Assembly (NCBI GenBank): GCA_014155875.1
Contig: JACEFZ010006313.1
Location: 1-64,000 of the forward strand
Direction of reading: 5' to 3'
DNA length: 64,000 bases
Origin: Cepaea nemoralis
Lineage: Eukaryota; Mollusca; Gastropoda; Stylommatophora; Helicidae
In this document: one piece after another, positions 1 to 10,443 of the stretch
Layout: each line of letters starts with the position of its first letter
How positions within the stretch are numbered: the first letter of the stretch is position 1
The notes under the pieces: generated by a model
Told to the model about the DNA's origin: nothing
What the model saw: only the letters and a program-made list of their open reading frames with translations
The model's database searches: none
Made by a program: the position numbers and the translations under genes

Positions 1-35
1 TTCTTTTCTTTTGGTGGTATATAAGGGCACATCGA

Positions 36-339
36 TCAAGCTCTGTGGTTTTCATTTATTCCACAGTGGGATAGTATCCACTGTATGTTTACCTTATGCT
101 GACTGCTAAGTTCAGAAAGTAGTGTCTTTAGTACTGGCAATTTCCCAGACAGGAGCTCCTCGAGTAATGATTTTGCATCTGTCAATATCACCACAGGTTG
201 TGTACCATGGCTAGTATTTAGTAATTTCTCTGTTGCTATCTTCATTGCCTCAATTTTAGCATCATAGTTATGGCAGTACTTTCCTGTTGGTACTCTGGCC
301 GTGTCCCTAGTATTATTTGAGTATTCTATGTACACTCCA
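36..339 (-). pseudogene. LINE-A RNase H domain, second half
   Basis: The translation contains VILTDAKSLLEELLSGKLP and QWILSHCGINENHRA, which align with the RNase H of the better copy at 42731-43291 (QWIPSHCGVPGNDRADRLA). RNase H would remove the RNA strand during retrotransposition. About 34 bases of the intact sequence, just after the GNDRAD region, are missing here (bases 1-60), which destroys the last motif. The first half of the domain lies beyond the solo LTR, at 860-950. Confidence 0.85.
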
Positions 340-859
340 TGTCAGAGTCTAATGTATTGCCAGCAGAGATGCAGGGACATCGTTACGCCCGCCAGGCGAA
401 TAGTCCCTAGCGGGGATGCTGTAACATCGTTACGCCCGCCAGGCGAGTATTAGTTACCTGCCTGCGAGGTTGCCGGCTGACGAGACAGCCAGCGGTCAGG
501 CAAGGACAAAGCAGGACACACGCAGGCCTCGTGAAGCCACTTCAGGTGGGCAGGCGCGTTGCGAGAAATAGCCAGACAGCTCTGGGACTCGGACTCGACT
601 AGACGTATGATGGGAGAAAGGCTTGTGTAGTTCTGTGGCCCGAAAGTCGAGTGCTTGTACATCTTGTGAGACTGATTGTAAGCTGTGGGTTGCCTGTAAG
701 TGTATTGTTATAACTTACGTATTGTAATGATCATCTCTAGATCGTGATCTGTAAATAAATCCATCGAAACTTCGTGTCGTTGAGTCTCAAGTCAAATCAC
801 GTTGTACTTGTACTGTCTCACATGTGTTAGGTTAACGAGCCAGGTTTAAGACCCTGACA
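340..859 (+). mobile_element. Solo LTR inserted in LINE-A RNase H
   Basis: The 520-bp segment starts TGTCAGAGTC and ends GACCCTGACA, near-perfect inverted termini of the TG...CA type. It is absent from the same place in the other LINE-A copies. The flanks carry a 5-bp duplication with one change: CTCCA at 335-339 and CTCCC at 860-864. An AATAAA signal at about 753 near the right end suggests plus orientation. No internal retrotransposon region is present, so this is most likely a product of LTR-LTR recombination. A 5-bp duplication is usual for Ty3-like elements; the parent family is not identified. Confidence 0.75.
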
Positions 860-1797
860 CTCCCGCTCCTCCATTTCGAACAGCATTTTGTGCTGACCAT
901 CTGTGTAGACTCGGATCCAGAGGTCCTGTGGGAATTCTTCATCAAGGAAGCTGAGAGTGACTGTTCTGCACTGCACACTGTTCTGTTCTTCCATGAGAGT
1001 GACTGTTCTGCACTGCACACTGTTCTGTTCTTCCCTGAGAGTGACTGTTCTGCACTGCACACTGTTCTGTTCTTCCATGAGAGTGACTGTTCTGCACTGC
1101 AGACTGTTCTGTTCTTCCCTGAGAGTGACTGTTCTGCGCTGTACACTGTTCTGTTCTTCCCTGAGAGTGACTGTTCTGCACTGCACACTGTTCTGTTCTT
1201 CCTTGTCAAATATTCCTCTCACGTTTGTCTGGATTTATAGAGATAGTCTATGTTCATCTTTCCATGAAATTCGCTCTGGTATAGTTTTCAGGGGGATACC
1301 AACTGTGGACACATAGGCGGTTTCTCTGCCGAGTCGTTTGGCCTTGTGGATAAAACTGCTTCTTTTCAACCGCCCCATAGCTAAGTTTTCAAATCTGTTC
1401 TTCATAGCGTGGCCTGGCAAGCTGAGGAACTTTTCTTCTTGTATTAGCGTTTTCGTATCTCTGCGCTCTCTCAGCGGTTGTGTCCTCCACATCTTCTCCA
1501 TCTCCACAAAAGGACTTATCTCATCCCTCCTGTGGTGACTCTAAGTGCTTGATTTTACACCTTTTCCAGCTCTTGTAGTGTGGTTTTTGATGCCGAACCC
1601 CACGCAGTTGACCCGTATTCCAGGTGTGGTCGTATGCTCTGTTGATAACTTTGCTAAGCATTTTCCCACTGGCTCCCCACATGGTTCCACTTAGTTTTCT
1701 CAGGATGACTATTTTCCTTCTGGCTTTTGCTACTGCTTTGCTGATGTGCTTTCTCGATGTCAGCCTGCCATCAAATGTTACTTCATGGTATGTTGGT
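860..1797 (-). pseudogene. LINE-A RT C-terminal region and start of RNase H
   Basis: The minus strand encodes segments seen in copy A3 at 42032-42598: the RT C-terminal region (EKFLSLPGHAMKNRFENLAMGRLKRSSF) shifted between frames, then a linker and the RNase H start SFLDEEFPQDLWIRVYTDG. The linker is expanded by the 42-bp repeat at 953-1204. Two or more frameshifts separate the pieces, so no functional protein can be made. Confidence 0.85.
953..1204 (-). repeat. 42-bp minisatellite, six in-frame copies
   Basis: Six units of exactly 42 bp start at 953, 995, 1037, 1079, 1121 and 1163. On the minus strand each encodes 14 residues of the pattern EEQNSVQCRTVTL followed by R or M. The other LINE-A copies (about 22970 and 42460) have one unit. 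Because 42 is divisible by 3 the array keeps the frame open. Units differ at a few positions (CCA/CCC, GCA/GTA). Confidence 0.95.
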
Positions 1798-2950
1798 TAG
1801 TTATCTTCTCTAAGGGGTATTCCATTTATCTGGATGATCCCTACATTTTGTTTTGGAGAGAGGGTAAATAGAGTGGTGCTGCACTTGTCAATGTTTATGC
1901 TAACACACCATTTATTTGCCCATGCAACAAATATATCTCTTTGTAGCGATCTGGTGGCCACTGATGCATGTTCATTTGTGCTCCATAAAACCAGGTCATC
2001 AGCGTACATGGCCGCTTTTATTCCAAGCGGTAGATTAGCAACAAGATCATTGATGAAGATTAGAAAAAGTGTGGGGGAAAAGACTCCGCTCTGGAAACCA
2101 CCGTGGCAAGTAGTACTTTCTTTCTCTTGAGTCAGTCTATCTTGAGTCGGGCTCTTCTACTGTGCAAGTATGCTTTTACCCATTTGTACATTCTTCCATT
2201 GACTTTGATGATGCGCTCCAGTGTTTTGCAGAGACAGCTGTTAAGGCTAACTGGTCTGTATCTGGAGGCAATGGAACTATCTTTCCCTGATTTTAGGAGG
2301 GGTATCATGATTGCTTCTCTCCAGGCTTGTGGAACACTGCCTAAGGTCCAGCTGTTATTGAAGATTTGCAACAGCTTTGCTTTTGGCCTCTGTTCCTAGG
2401 TTCCTGATCATTTCATTGGAGATACCATCAGCCCCTAGTGACTTTCTCATTTTCAGTTTTTATATGGCTAGCTCCTGTTCGCTGATTGTGATAGGTGCCT
2501 CCAGAACCCCATGCACTGTTTCATTATGTCCTGTATGTTGCCATATCTCTCAAATCTCTTGTTGTTTCTCTGGACTAATGTCGATATTATTATCTTGTGC
2601 GAATTAGTCCGCTTTCCTGTTAAGATGTTTCCGTCTTTATGCAGTGCAAATTTTGAGTTTCTCCCGGTGCCCTCATCGTTAAGTTGTTTTATTAGCTTCC
2701 ACAATTCCTTGTGTCTTTTTCAAAGTTCAGTGACCCTGTTTTCTCCTGCCAGCGTTTCCGTTTAGCCTGCAGCTTGGCCCTTTGAAATTTGGCCTTTGCG
2801 TGCTGGTATTTATTGCAGTGCTCTTGTCTGGGTTTTGCCTCTGCTTGCTGTCTAAACATGTCCACATCATTATGCAACTGTTCCATGTCACTACTCCAGT
2901 AGGGTTTATATTGTTTACGGGCTCCTCTTGGTACTGTTTCTCGCACTGCC
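1797..2950 (-). pseudogene. LINE-A reverse transcriptase with palm deletion
   Basis: Minus-strand pieces include SLGSVPQAWREA-type RT motif text (IFNNSWTLGSVPQAWREA), KVNGRMYKWVKAYLHSRRAR and the catalytic box MYADDLVLWSTNE. At about 2210 the frame jumps from the residues LERII directly to KVNGRMYKW. Compared with copies A2 and A3 this removes the stretch that includes DLKKAFDKVW, which holds the first catalytic aspartate. The part from 2370 to 2950 is the endonuclease-RT linker in shifting frames. The RT is therefore inactive by deletion as well as frameshift. Confidence 0.85.
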
Positions 2951-2956
2951 TATCGT

Positions 2957-3320
2957 ATGCATTTCCCAAACTCTTCATCTACTTTATTTATGTCTTTCTC
3001 AGTGTTCAGGTTTCTAACCAGTATGCTGGTGAGATGCTTGTACATTGCCTAGTCTGCTTTCTTGTAGTTCCACCTCGAGAGGGTGCTGCTTTCACTTAGA
3101 AGCTCATTTTCTACAGTTAGAAAGACTGGCCGATGGTCACTGCCACCAAGTTGTTTCCCAACAATTCGTGTAATGTTCCACTCCAGGTCTGGTGAATGAA
3201 AAGCCAGGTCAGGTGTAGTTGTGTGCCATGATCTCGAGTAGATAGTATGTGAGTCTGAGGGCTGCTGTAGGGGCTGAAGCCTTTTCCTCGGCATCAGCAC
3301 ACCGGATGTTTAACAACACG
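2957..3320 (-). pseudogene. LINE-A endonuclease C-terminal part
   Basis: The translation at 3049-3300 includes SHTIYSRSWHTTTPDLAF, EWNITRIV and GSDHRPVFLTVENEL, the last catalytic region (SDHRP) of an AP-like endonuclease. The N-terminal half of the domain is absent: the sequence changes to RptX at about 3320. This stretch is also the left end of the direct duplication, and reappears at 6915-7280. Confidence 0.85.
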
Positions 3321-4020
<700 letters not shown>

Positions 4021-4026
4021 CTAAAG

Positions 4027-5138
4027 TTAGTTACATTGATTAGTAACTTCCGTCACAGACACAATGGATATATTTGGGGTGGGGGGGGTTGGGGCGGAAG
4101 TTAAACTAACTGTTGTCTTGGTCAAGGTCGTACTTACCACTTCCCGGCTGACTTGTGTGGCCACCCCTCTTTTAATTTGATGTTCTCGCAGTCTGCTCAT
4201 GGTTGTAGATTCACAGTTTGCTGCCGCCATCACCCGCATCGCAGCCAAACCCCGCTTGGCCTTTGTTATCACCTGGTCTTTGTGCTCATTATAAGCAAGG
4301 CTTCGATCAAACCGTATGCCCAGGTAATTCATTGCCTGCGTTCTTTCCACCGTCTCTGAACACAGCTTTACAGTTGGAGTTGGAGTGTTGACAATATGAT
4401 TATTCAACGAGAACCAAGTCACTGTTGCCTTTGTTGGGTTGACCATTGCCCAATTTCATCACACCAAGTACTTATGCGATTGAGTTCGGTGTGTAGTTCC
4501 ACAGCAACCTGCTCTCTATCCTTACCCTGACGATACACTAAAACATCATCGGCATATGACAATGTCCTGCCAGGTCCAGTGATCTGCTCACTGGTGATTC
4601 TCACTGTGTAGGCGTTGAAAAGTACCGGAGATAATGGTGATCCCTGTGGTAGGCCAGGATATATTGTTGTTGGTTCCGAAGTCCAACTGCCACATCTAAA
4701 AACTACTTTCCGTTTGAAGAGGGCTGCAGCGATCCAACTAAGGAGGAATGGACTTAATTTGAGTTCAAGAAGCTGAAGCATTAAAATATCCAATGGTACT
4801 CTGTTGTACGCGTCCTCAAGATCAATCGCTGCAGCAAAGGTTTCAATGCCTGAGTGGAAACCTTCATAGACATCATGGGCAAAAACTGCTGCATTGGTCC
4901 AGGTTTCTCTTTTTGGACGGTACCCACCCAGGGTAGGTGGGAAAACACCTTGCCTCTCTAGCTGGCTTGATATTTTCCTGGCAATTACCTTCTCCAGCAG
5001 CTTGCCTATTGTATTCTGCATGGTTATAATTCGATATACCTGAATTTTTGTGTGGTCTTTGCCAGGCTTTGGCAAGGGAATCAGATAGCTGTGTAACCAC
5101 TCCTCCTTGATGCTAGCACTCCCTATACTGTTGTACAC
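4027..5138 (-). pseudogene. LINE-E reverse transcriptase
   Basis: The long minus-strand frame (239 aa) carries RT motifs in order: YRIITMQNTIGKLLEKVIA, AAAIDLEDAYNRVP (first palm aspartate), LPQGSPLSPVLFNAYT and TLSYADDVLVYR (catalytic YADD). One frameshift at about 4440 moves into MVNPTKATVTWFSLNNHIV and MNYLGIRFDRSLAYNEHKDQV, the RT thumb region. The same frameshift is in the duplicate at 8085-9110, so it predates the duplication. LINE-E also has an RNase H (10444-10870, 9735-9941). It is distinct from LINE-A and is best placed in the I/Jockey superfamily; the clade is uncertain. Confidence 0.85.
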
Positions 5139-5394
5139 GTCCTGAATTAGTTAAGCCGTATTAAAAAGTAAGCGTTTGTGGAGTGGCAGTAACCGAAGAC
5201 GTTCATGTAGGTTAGAATTGTTTGTAAGCTTATCACCATTGATTAAACGCACTTCCCTTTTCTGGAGTGAATAACGGCGTTTCGTTTTATTATTGATTTG
5301 GAGGATCTATCCCAGATTGTGAAGCAATAGTCAATATGTGTTTGTATGTGGGAAGTATAGAATATCTTTCTTGTGTTTTCGTCGAGGTCTGTGT
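5139..5394 (-). mobile_element. LINE-F-like RT C-terminal fragment
   Basis: Minus-strand pieces read LHERLRLLPLHKRLLFNTAKLN (clear in the duplicate at 9120-9232) and IFYTSHIQTHIDYCFTIWD, matching LINE-F at 55730-55990 (LYSHLRLLPLQKRFLFNKAKL; IFYTCYIQSHLDYYSTVWD). The fragment is fused directly to LINE-E RT with no visible target duplication, so it is a scrap from nested insertion or recombination. Confidence 0.7.
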
Positions 5395-5750
5395 GAGAAG
5401 CTGTTTTCTGTGATGAAGATTAACAAAACACCACACAGGAGTCGTCTCACTGATGAACACTTGCAGTCCATCATGAGAATCTGAATGACACAGAACATAC
5501 TCCCAACATAAACGAACTTGCAGCAAAGAAAAGATGCCAAACATCGTGCCCTGACAAATTGACATACGAGTGAAAATATGTATACCAATGATGTTTTATT
5601 ATTAAAACTTTTTTGTTTGTTTTAATTTATATTAATGTTTAAAAACGATTTAGTTTTCGGCTTATTGAATATTTATCCTGTTCGGCCAGCAACCTTACCT
5701 GTGATTTGAGTTCCCCCCCCCCCCCTGAGCGATTAAGTTTAACACCCCTG
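5395..5750 (+). mobile_element. hAT transposon 3' end
   Basis: Plus-strand residues CEKLFSVMKINKTPHRSRLTDEHLQSIMRI resemble the C-terminal dimerisation region of GTF2IRD2-like hAT transposases; the duplicate at 9370 reads CEQLFYVMMINKTPYRSRL. After the stop come about 180 bases of AT-rich sequence and a terminus AAGTTTAACACCCCTG, the inverse of a CAGGGGTGTTAAACTT-type hAT end. An 8-bp candidate target sequence TCGTAGAG follows at 5751-5758; the partner copy was not found. Only the 3' end survives. Confidence 0.7.
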
Positions 5751-5758
5751 TCGTAGAG

Positions 5759-5919
5759 CATTTAGTATATCAGCCTGGTCCATGGCACGTCCACAGTAGC
5801 CTTACCTGCAAACCTGTCAGCCTTCTAATTTTCTTGGACACCCGCATGTCCTGGCACGAAAATGAAACTAATTTTTGCCAGCCGTGATCGCCTCAGAGAC
5901 ACCAACCACTTTCTTCGGG
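5759..5919 (-). pseudogene. LINE-E RNase H, C-terminal part
   Basis: Minus-strand residues ISFIFVPGLADVQEN, a stop, then KADRFAGKATVDVPWTRL fit the end of a retrotransposon RNase H (the usual H-x-G-x2-x-N-x-x-AD-x-LA block). It is cut on the left by the hAT end and on the right by the 79-bp array. The duplicate is 9735-9941. Confidence 0.7.
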
Positions 5920-6276
5920 CCCACCCCATGGCTATCTTCCTGAGCTTACTCATTGAGTCACTAGGGAAACATGCCCGAGAGAAGGTCTGTGTCTCGAGCC
6001 CACCCCATCGCTATCTTCCTGAGCTTACTCATTGAGTCACTAGGGAAACATGCCCGAGAGAAGGTCTGTGTCTCGAGCCCACCCCATCGCTATCTTCCTG
6101 AGCTTACTCATTGAGTCACTAGGGAAACATGCCCGAGAGAAGGTCTGTGTCTCGAGCCCACCCCATCGCTATCTTCCTGAGCTTACTCATTGAGTCACTA
6201 GGGAAACATGCCCGAGAGAAGGTCTGTGTCTCGAGCCCACCCCATCGCTATCTTCCTGAGCTTACCATTGAGTCAC
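5920..6276. repeat. 79-bp minisatellite, four units plus a partial
   Basis: Units start with CCCACCCCAT at 5920, 5999, 6078, 6157 and 6236; the last stops about 40 bases in, at the LINE-A insertion point. The units are nearly identical. Each corresponds to a piece of LINE-E RNase H, but 79 is not divisible by 3, so the array breaks the frame. The second duplication copy has one unit here. Confidence 0.95.
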
Positions 6277-6667
6277 TAAGCAAAAAGTCACCATACAGTG
6301 GATACCATTCAACTGTGGAGTACCCGGAAACGACAGAGCTGATCGATTGGGTAAGAAAGGAGCAAAAGAAGAACAACCCGATGTATCAATTACATACCAC
6401 CAAAAGAAAAGAATGATCAAATCAGTCGGAAGGCCACCAAACCCTACTCAAGACGACTACCACGTTATGGACAGACCAGAACAAGTCATTATTCTGCGCC
6501 TCAGAACAGGACACAATAGATTACGCAACCACATGTATACAAAATTCAAAATTGGTGACTCAGCCATGTGTACATGTGTGGTTTGGTGTCGCAGACAACA
6601 GAGCACATACTCGAGGACTGCCCAATCTACAACATATCCAGGCGAACCGTCTGGCTTGGAGAGGTGT
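6277..6667 (+). pseudogene. LINE-A 3' fragment A4 (RNase H end)
   Basis: The plus strand encodes YSGYHSTVEYPETTELIDW, MDRPEQVIILRLRTGHNRLRNHM and TKFKIGDSAMC, the end of LINE-A ORF2 as in 42840-43170, with frameshifts. It begins right after AGTCACTAAG, the same insertion site as copy A5 at 9942. It ends abruptly at the duplication breakpoint, before the normal 3' end. Confidence 0.85.
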
Positions 6668-6914
6668 CACCGACCGTTAGGGTATTTCTATTGAAATAGA
6701 CAGAAATCCCTATCCAAGAGTTTGCCGACAGTCTCTAGAAAGTATGCTCGTTATCAGAATGTCTAAAGGGATGGTCCCGATAGGAAGAGACTGGGATTTC
6801 ACTTGGTAGACAAAGGCAGAAGGTGAAGAACACTCGTGTATGTAGGAAGACCTAACACGAATGTCTAGTTTATCTGTCGGTTTTATCCCCCTTTCCCCCC
6901 TCCCCCCCTTTTTG
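6668..6914. other. Junction spacer between the two duplication copies
   Basis: About 247 bases that match neither copy and nothing else I recognise. It contains a short near-palindrome (TTTCTATTGAAATAGACAGAAAT) near 6690 and C-rich runs near 6890-6910. No ORF of interest. Confidence 0.5.
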
Positions 6915-6959
6915 ATGCATTTCCCAAACTCTTCATCTACTTTATTTATGTCTTTCTCA

Positions 6960-7262
6960 GTGTTCAGGTTTCTAACCAGTATGCTGGTGAGATGCTTGTA
7001 CATTGCCTAGTCTGCTTTCTTGTAGTTCCACCTCGAGAGGGTGCTGCTTTCACTTAGAATGCTCAGTTTCTACAGTTAGAAAGACTGGCCGATGGTCACT
7101 GCCACCAAGTTGTTTCCCAACAATTTCGTGTAATGTTCCACTCCAGGTCTGGTGAATGAAAAGCAGGTCAGGTGTAGTTGTGTGTGCCATGATCTCGAGT
7201 AGATAGTATGTGAGTCTGAGGGCTGCTGTAGGGGCTGAAGCCTTTCCTCGGCATCAGCACAC
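6960..7262 (-). pseudogene. LINE-A endonuclease fragment (duplicate)
   Basis: Duplicate of 2990-3300. The translation from the minus strand still shows EERLQPLQQPSDSHTIYSRSW, but single-base indels (for example the changed GTGTGTGCCATG and CAATTTCG) add frameshifts not present in copy 1. Confidence 0.8.
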
Positions 7263-7902
7263 CGGATGTTTAACAACACGCGGTCTTATCCATTCGGTCA
7301 CGCAGAACTCGTGTCCCTTGAAATAAGTGTTATGTTGTTATGTCCCTTTCCAATATTACAATTAGATGTGTTTCATTTAAAGTGGTTTTATTTCGTACAA
7401 AACAGTGAGTATTTTCAAAGTGCGTTGTGTGGTGTTTTTTTTTTTACATTTACGAATACAACACATACATTTATATACACATATGATAATATGATATTAG
7501 AAATATGGAGCTGATCTGCGACTCTGGTAATCGAGTGAGATGGCAAAATATGACCGCCCACGCTTACCGACATGGCACATGATGGATGCATGGATGATAT
7601 ATTATATTCATGGCATGATGTAATTACCTATACATTACTTATTGATGATGATGGTGTGGTAATCATCTGCTCTCATGTATGCTAAGGTCATTCAATACAA
7701 ACTCTTTCATACTCCAAGTGTTCTCATTCACACTTAGTTTTATTTAAACAGGATTAAAGTTTCACTGGATGGATCATACATGAAACATTGCAACAAGCGT
7801 CCCATTTACAAAGTTAATTGCAAACAGATATGCTTTATTAGGAGTGAGTGAATGAGGGAGTGAGTGTGTGATGTGTGAGAGAGAGAGAAGAGAGAGAGGA
7901 GA

Positions 7903-7985
<83 letters not shown>

Positions 7986-8000
7986 ATACCAAATCAAAGA
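7263..8000 (-). repeat. RptX fragment (duplicate) with interrupted (GA)n
   Basis: Duplicate of 3321-4020. The GA tract at 7877-7982 is interrupted more often than in copy 1 (AAG, GGA and ATAG breaks), a visible independent change since duplication. Confidence 0.8.
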
Positions 8001-8084
8001 CTAAAGTTAGTTACATTGATTAGTAACTCCGTCACAGACACAATGGATATATTTGGGGTGGGCGGGGTTGGGGCGGAAGTTAAA

Positions 8085-9119
8085 CTAACTGTTGTCTTGG
8101 TCAAGGGTCGTACTTACCACTTCCCGGCTGACTTGTGTGGCCACCCCTCTTTTAATTTGATGTTCCTGCAGTCTGCTCATGGTTGTAGATTCACAGTTTG
8201 CTGCCGCCATCACCCGCATCGCAGCCAAACCCCGCTTGGCCTTTGTTATCACCTGGTCTTTGTGCTCATTATAAGCAAGGCTTCGATCAAACCGTATGCC
8301 CAGGTAATTCATTGCCTGCGTTCTTTCCACCGTCTCTGAACACAGCTTTACAGTTGGATTTGGAGTGTTGACAATATGATTATTCAACGAGAACCAAGTC
8401 ACTGTTGCCTTTGTTGGGTTGACCATTGCCCAATTTCATCACACCAAGTACTTATGCGATTGAGTTCGGTGTGTAGTTCCACAGCAACCTGCTCTCTATC
8501 CTTACCCTGACGATACACTAAAACATCATCGGCATATGACAATGTCCTGCCAGGTCCTGCGATCTGCTCACTGGTAATTCTCACTGTGTAGGCGTTGAAA
8601 AGTACCGGAGATAATGGTGATCCCTGTGGTAGGCCAGGATATATTGTTGTTGGTTCCGAAGTCCAACTGCCACATCTAAAAACTACTTTCCGTTTGAAGA
8701 GGGCTGCAGCGATCCAACTAAGGAGGAATGGACTTAATTTGAGTTCAAGAAGCTGAAGCATTAAAAAATCCAATGGTACTCTGTTGTACGCGTCCTCAAG
8801 ATCAATCGCTGCAGCAAAGGTTTCAATGCCTGAGTGGAAACCTTCATAGACATCATGGGCAAAAACTGCTGCATTGGTCCAGGTTTCTCTTTTTGGACGG
8901 TACCCACCCAGGGTAGGTGGGAAAACACCTTGCCTCTCTAGCTGGCTTGATATTTTCCTGGCAATTACCTTCTCCAGCTGCTTGCCTATTGTATTCTGCA
9001 TGGTTATAATTCGATATCCCTGAATTTTTGTGTGGTCTTTGCCAGGCTTTGGCAAGGGAATCAGATAGCTGTGTAACCACTCCTCCTTGATGCTAGCACT
9101 CCCTATACTGTTGTATACG
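8085..9119 (-). pseudogene. LINE-E reverse transcriptase (duplicate, longest frame)
   Basis: The 277-aa frame at 8399-9232 carries the RT motifs AAAIDLEDAYNRVP, LPQGSPLSPVLF and SYADDVLVYR, then shifts frame at about 8425 into the thumb region (8085-8426). The N-terminal residues of this ORF (about 9120-9232) come from the LINE-F scrap, so the ORF is a chimera. RT would copy element RNA at the target; this copy is inactive because of the frameshift and the missing endonuclease. Confidence 0.85.
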
Positions 9120-9374
9120 TCTGAATTAAGTTTAGCCGTATTAAAAAGTAAGCGTTTGTGGAGTGGCAGTAACCGAAGACGTTCATGTAGGTTAGAATTG
9201 TCTGTAAGCTTATCACCATTTATTAAACGCACTTCCCTTTTCTGGAGTGAATAACGGCGTTTCGTTTTATTATTGATTTGGAGGATCTATCCCAGATTGT
9301 GAAGCAATAGTCAATATGTGTTTGTATGTGGGAAGTATAGAATAACTTTCTTGTGTTTTCGTCGAGGTCTGTGT
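9120..9374 (-). mobile_element. LINE-F-like fragment (duplicate)
   Basis: Duplicate of 5139-5394, joined in frame to LINE-E RT here. The residues LHERLRLLPLHKRLLFNTAKLN correspond to LINE-F at about 55920-55985. Confidence 0.7.
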
Positions 9375-9726
9375 GAGCAGCTGTTTTATGTGATGATGAT
9401 TAACAAAACACCATACAGAAGTCGTCTCACTGATGACCACTTGCAGTCCATCATTAGAATCTCAATGACTCAGAACATTACTCCCAACATAAACGAACTT
9501 GCAGCAAAGAAAAGATGCCAAACATCGTGCCCTGACAAATTGACATACGAGTGAAAATATGTATACCAATGATGTTTTATTATTAACACTTTTTTATTGT
9601 TTTAATTTATATTAATGTTTAAAAAGGATTTAGTTTTCGGCTTATTTAATATTTATCCTGTTCGGCCCGCAACCTTACCTGTGATTTGAGTTTTCCCCCG
9701 CTGAGCGATTAAGTTTAACACCCCTG
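9375..9726 (+). mobile_element. hAT transposon 3' end (duplicate)
   Basis: The residues CEQLFYVMMINKTPYRSRL and TDDHLQSIIRISMTQNITP, then ELAAKKRCQTSC, are the best-preserved view of the hAT C-terminal domain in this window. The terminus AACACCCCTG ends at 9726 and is followed by TCGTAGAG (9727-9734), as in copy 1. Confidence 0.75.
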
Positions 9727-9734
9727 TCGTAGAG

Positions 9735-9941
9735 CATTCAGTATATTAGTCTGGTCCATGGCACGTCCACAGTAGCCTTACCTGCAAACCTGTCAGCCTT
9801 CTAATTCTCTTGGACATCCGCAAGTCCTGGCACGAAAATGAAACTAATTTTTGCCAGCCGTGACCGCCTCAGAGACACCAACCACTTTCTTCGGGCCCAC
9901 CCCATCGCTAACTTCCTGAGCTTACTCATTGAGTCACTAAG
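9735..9941 (-). pseudogene. LINE-E RNase H C-terminal part
   Basis: Minus-strand residues SMSKLRKLAMGWARRKWL and ISFIFVPGLADVQEN, then an in-frame stop and KADRFAGKATV. It continues the RNase H that starts at 10444-10870; LINE-A5 lies between them. The single 79-bp unit lies at about 9896-9941. Confidence 0.75.
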
Positions 9942-10443
9942 CAAAAGGTCACCATACAGTGGATACCATTCAACTGTGGAGTACCCGGAAACGACAGAGC
10001 TGATCGATTGGCTAAGACAGGAGCAATAGATGAACAACCCGATGTGTCAATTACATACCACCAAAAGAAAAAAAAAATGATCAAATCAGTCGGAAGGCCA
10101 CCAAATCCTACTCAAGACGACTACCACGTTATGGACAGACCAGAACAGGTCATTATTCTGCGCCTCAGAACAGGACACAATAGATTACGCAACCACATGT
10201 ATACACAATTCAAAATTGGTGACTCAGCCATGTGTACATGTGGTTTGGCGTCGCAGACAACAGAGCACATACTCGAGGACTGCCCAAACTACAACATATC
10301 CAGGCGGACCTTCTGGCCTGGAGAGGCAACATTAGAAGATAAACTCTATGGACCGCTGAGTGAACTAAAAAAGACTGTTAGATTCATACAAGTGACAACA
10401 TTGCAGTTATAGACATATTTCAGACGAACGAAAGAAGAAGAAC
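9942..10443 (+). mobile_element. LINE-A 3' fragment A5 with 10-bp target duplication
   Basis: A 502-bp, 5'-truncated LINE-A 3' end inserted in LINE-E RNase H. AGTCACTAAG occurs at 9932-9941 and 10444-10453. The frame at 10008-10412 keeps YHVMDRPEQVIILRLRTGHN, MCTCGLASQTTEHILEDCPN and the ORF end FIQVTTLQL, followed by a (GAA)n-type tail. The block C-x-C-x8-H-x3-DC looks like a terminal zinc-binding motif. An extra run of A at about 10068 and a stop near 10029 break the frame. Confidence 0.9.

Larger units (their letters stand above)
1..3320 (-). mobile_element. LINE-A copy A1, antisense, 3' end outside window
   Basis: Reading the minus strand from 3320 to 1 gives, in order, the end of an AP-type endonuclease, a linker, a reverse transcriptase and an RNase H. 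This matches the copies at 20340-24470 and 40782-43322. The order endonuclease, RT, RNase H is that of I/Jockey-superfamily non-LTR retrotransposons, which copy RNA into DNA at a nicked target. The copy is dead: several frameshifts, an internal deletion in RT, a minisatellite expansion (953-1204) and a solo LTR in RNase H (340-859). Its 5' end stops near 3320, where RptX sequence starts. It runs off the window at base 1. Clade placement inside the superfamily is inference. Confidence 0.9.
6915..10327. repeat. Direct duplication, copy 2
   Basis: Second copy of the block at 2957-6667. It starts at the same ATGCATTTCCC point. It differs by scattered substitutions (for example 4378 versus 8357), a shorter poly-C before the hAT end, and one instead of about five 79-bp units. 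LINE-A continues past the copy-1 breakpoint to its natural 3' end at 10443. Confidence 0.95.

Noticed and set aside
953..1204. CRISPR-like direct repeats
   Set aside because: Units are contiguous with no unique spacers, inside a eukaryotic LINE. The same holds for the 79-bp units at 5920-6276.
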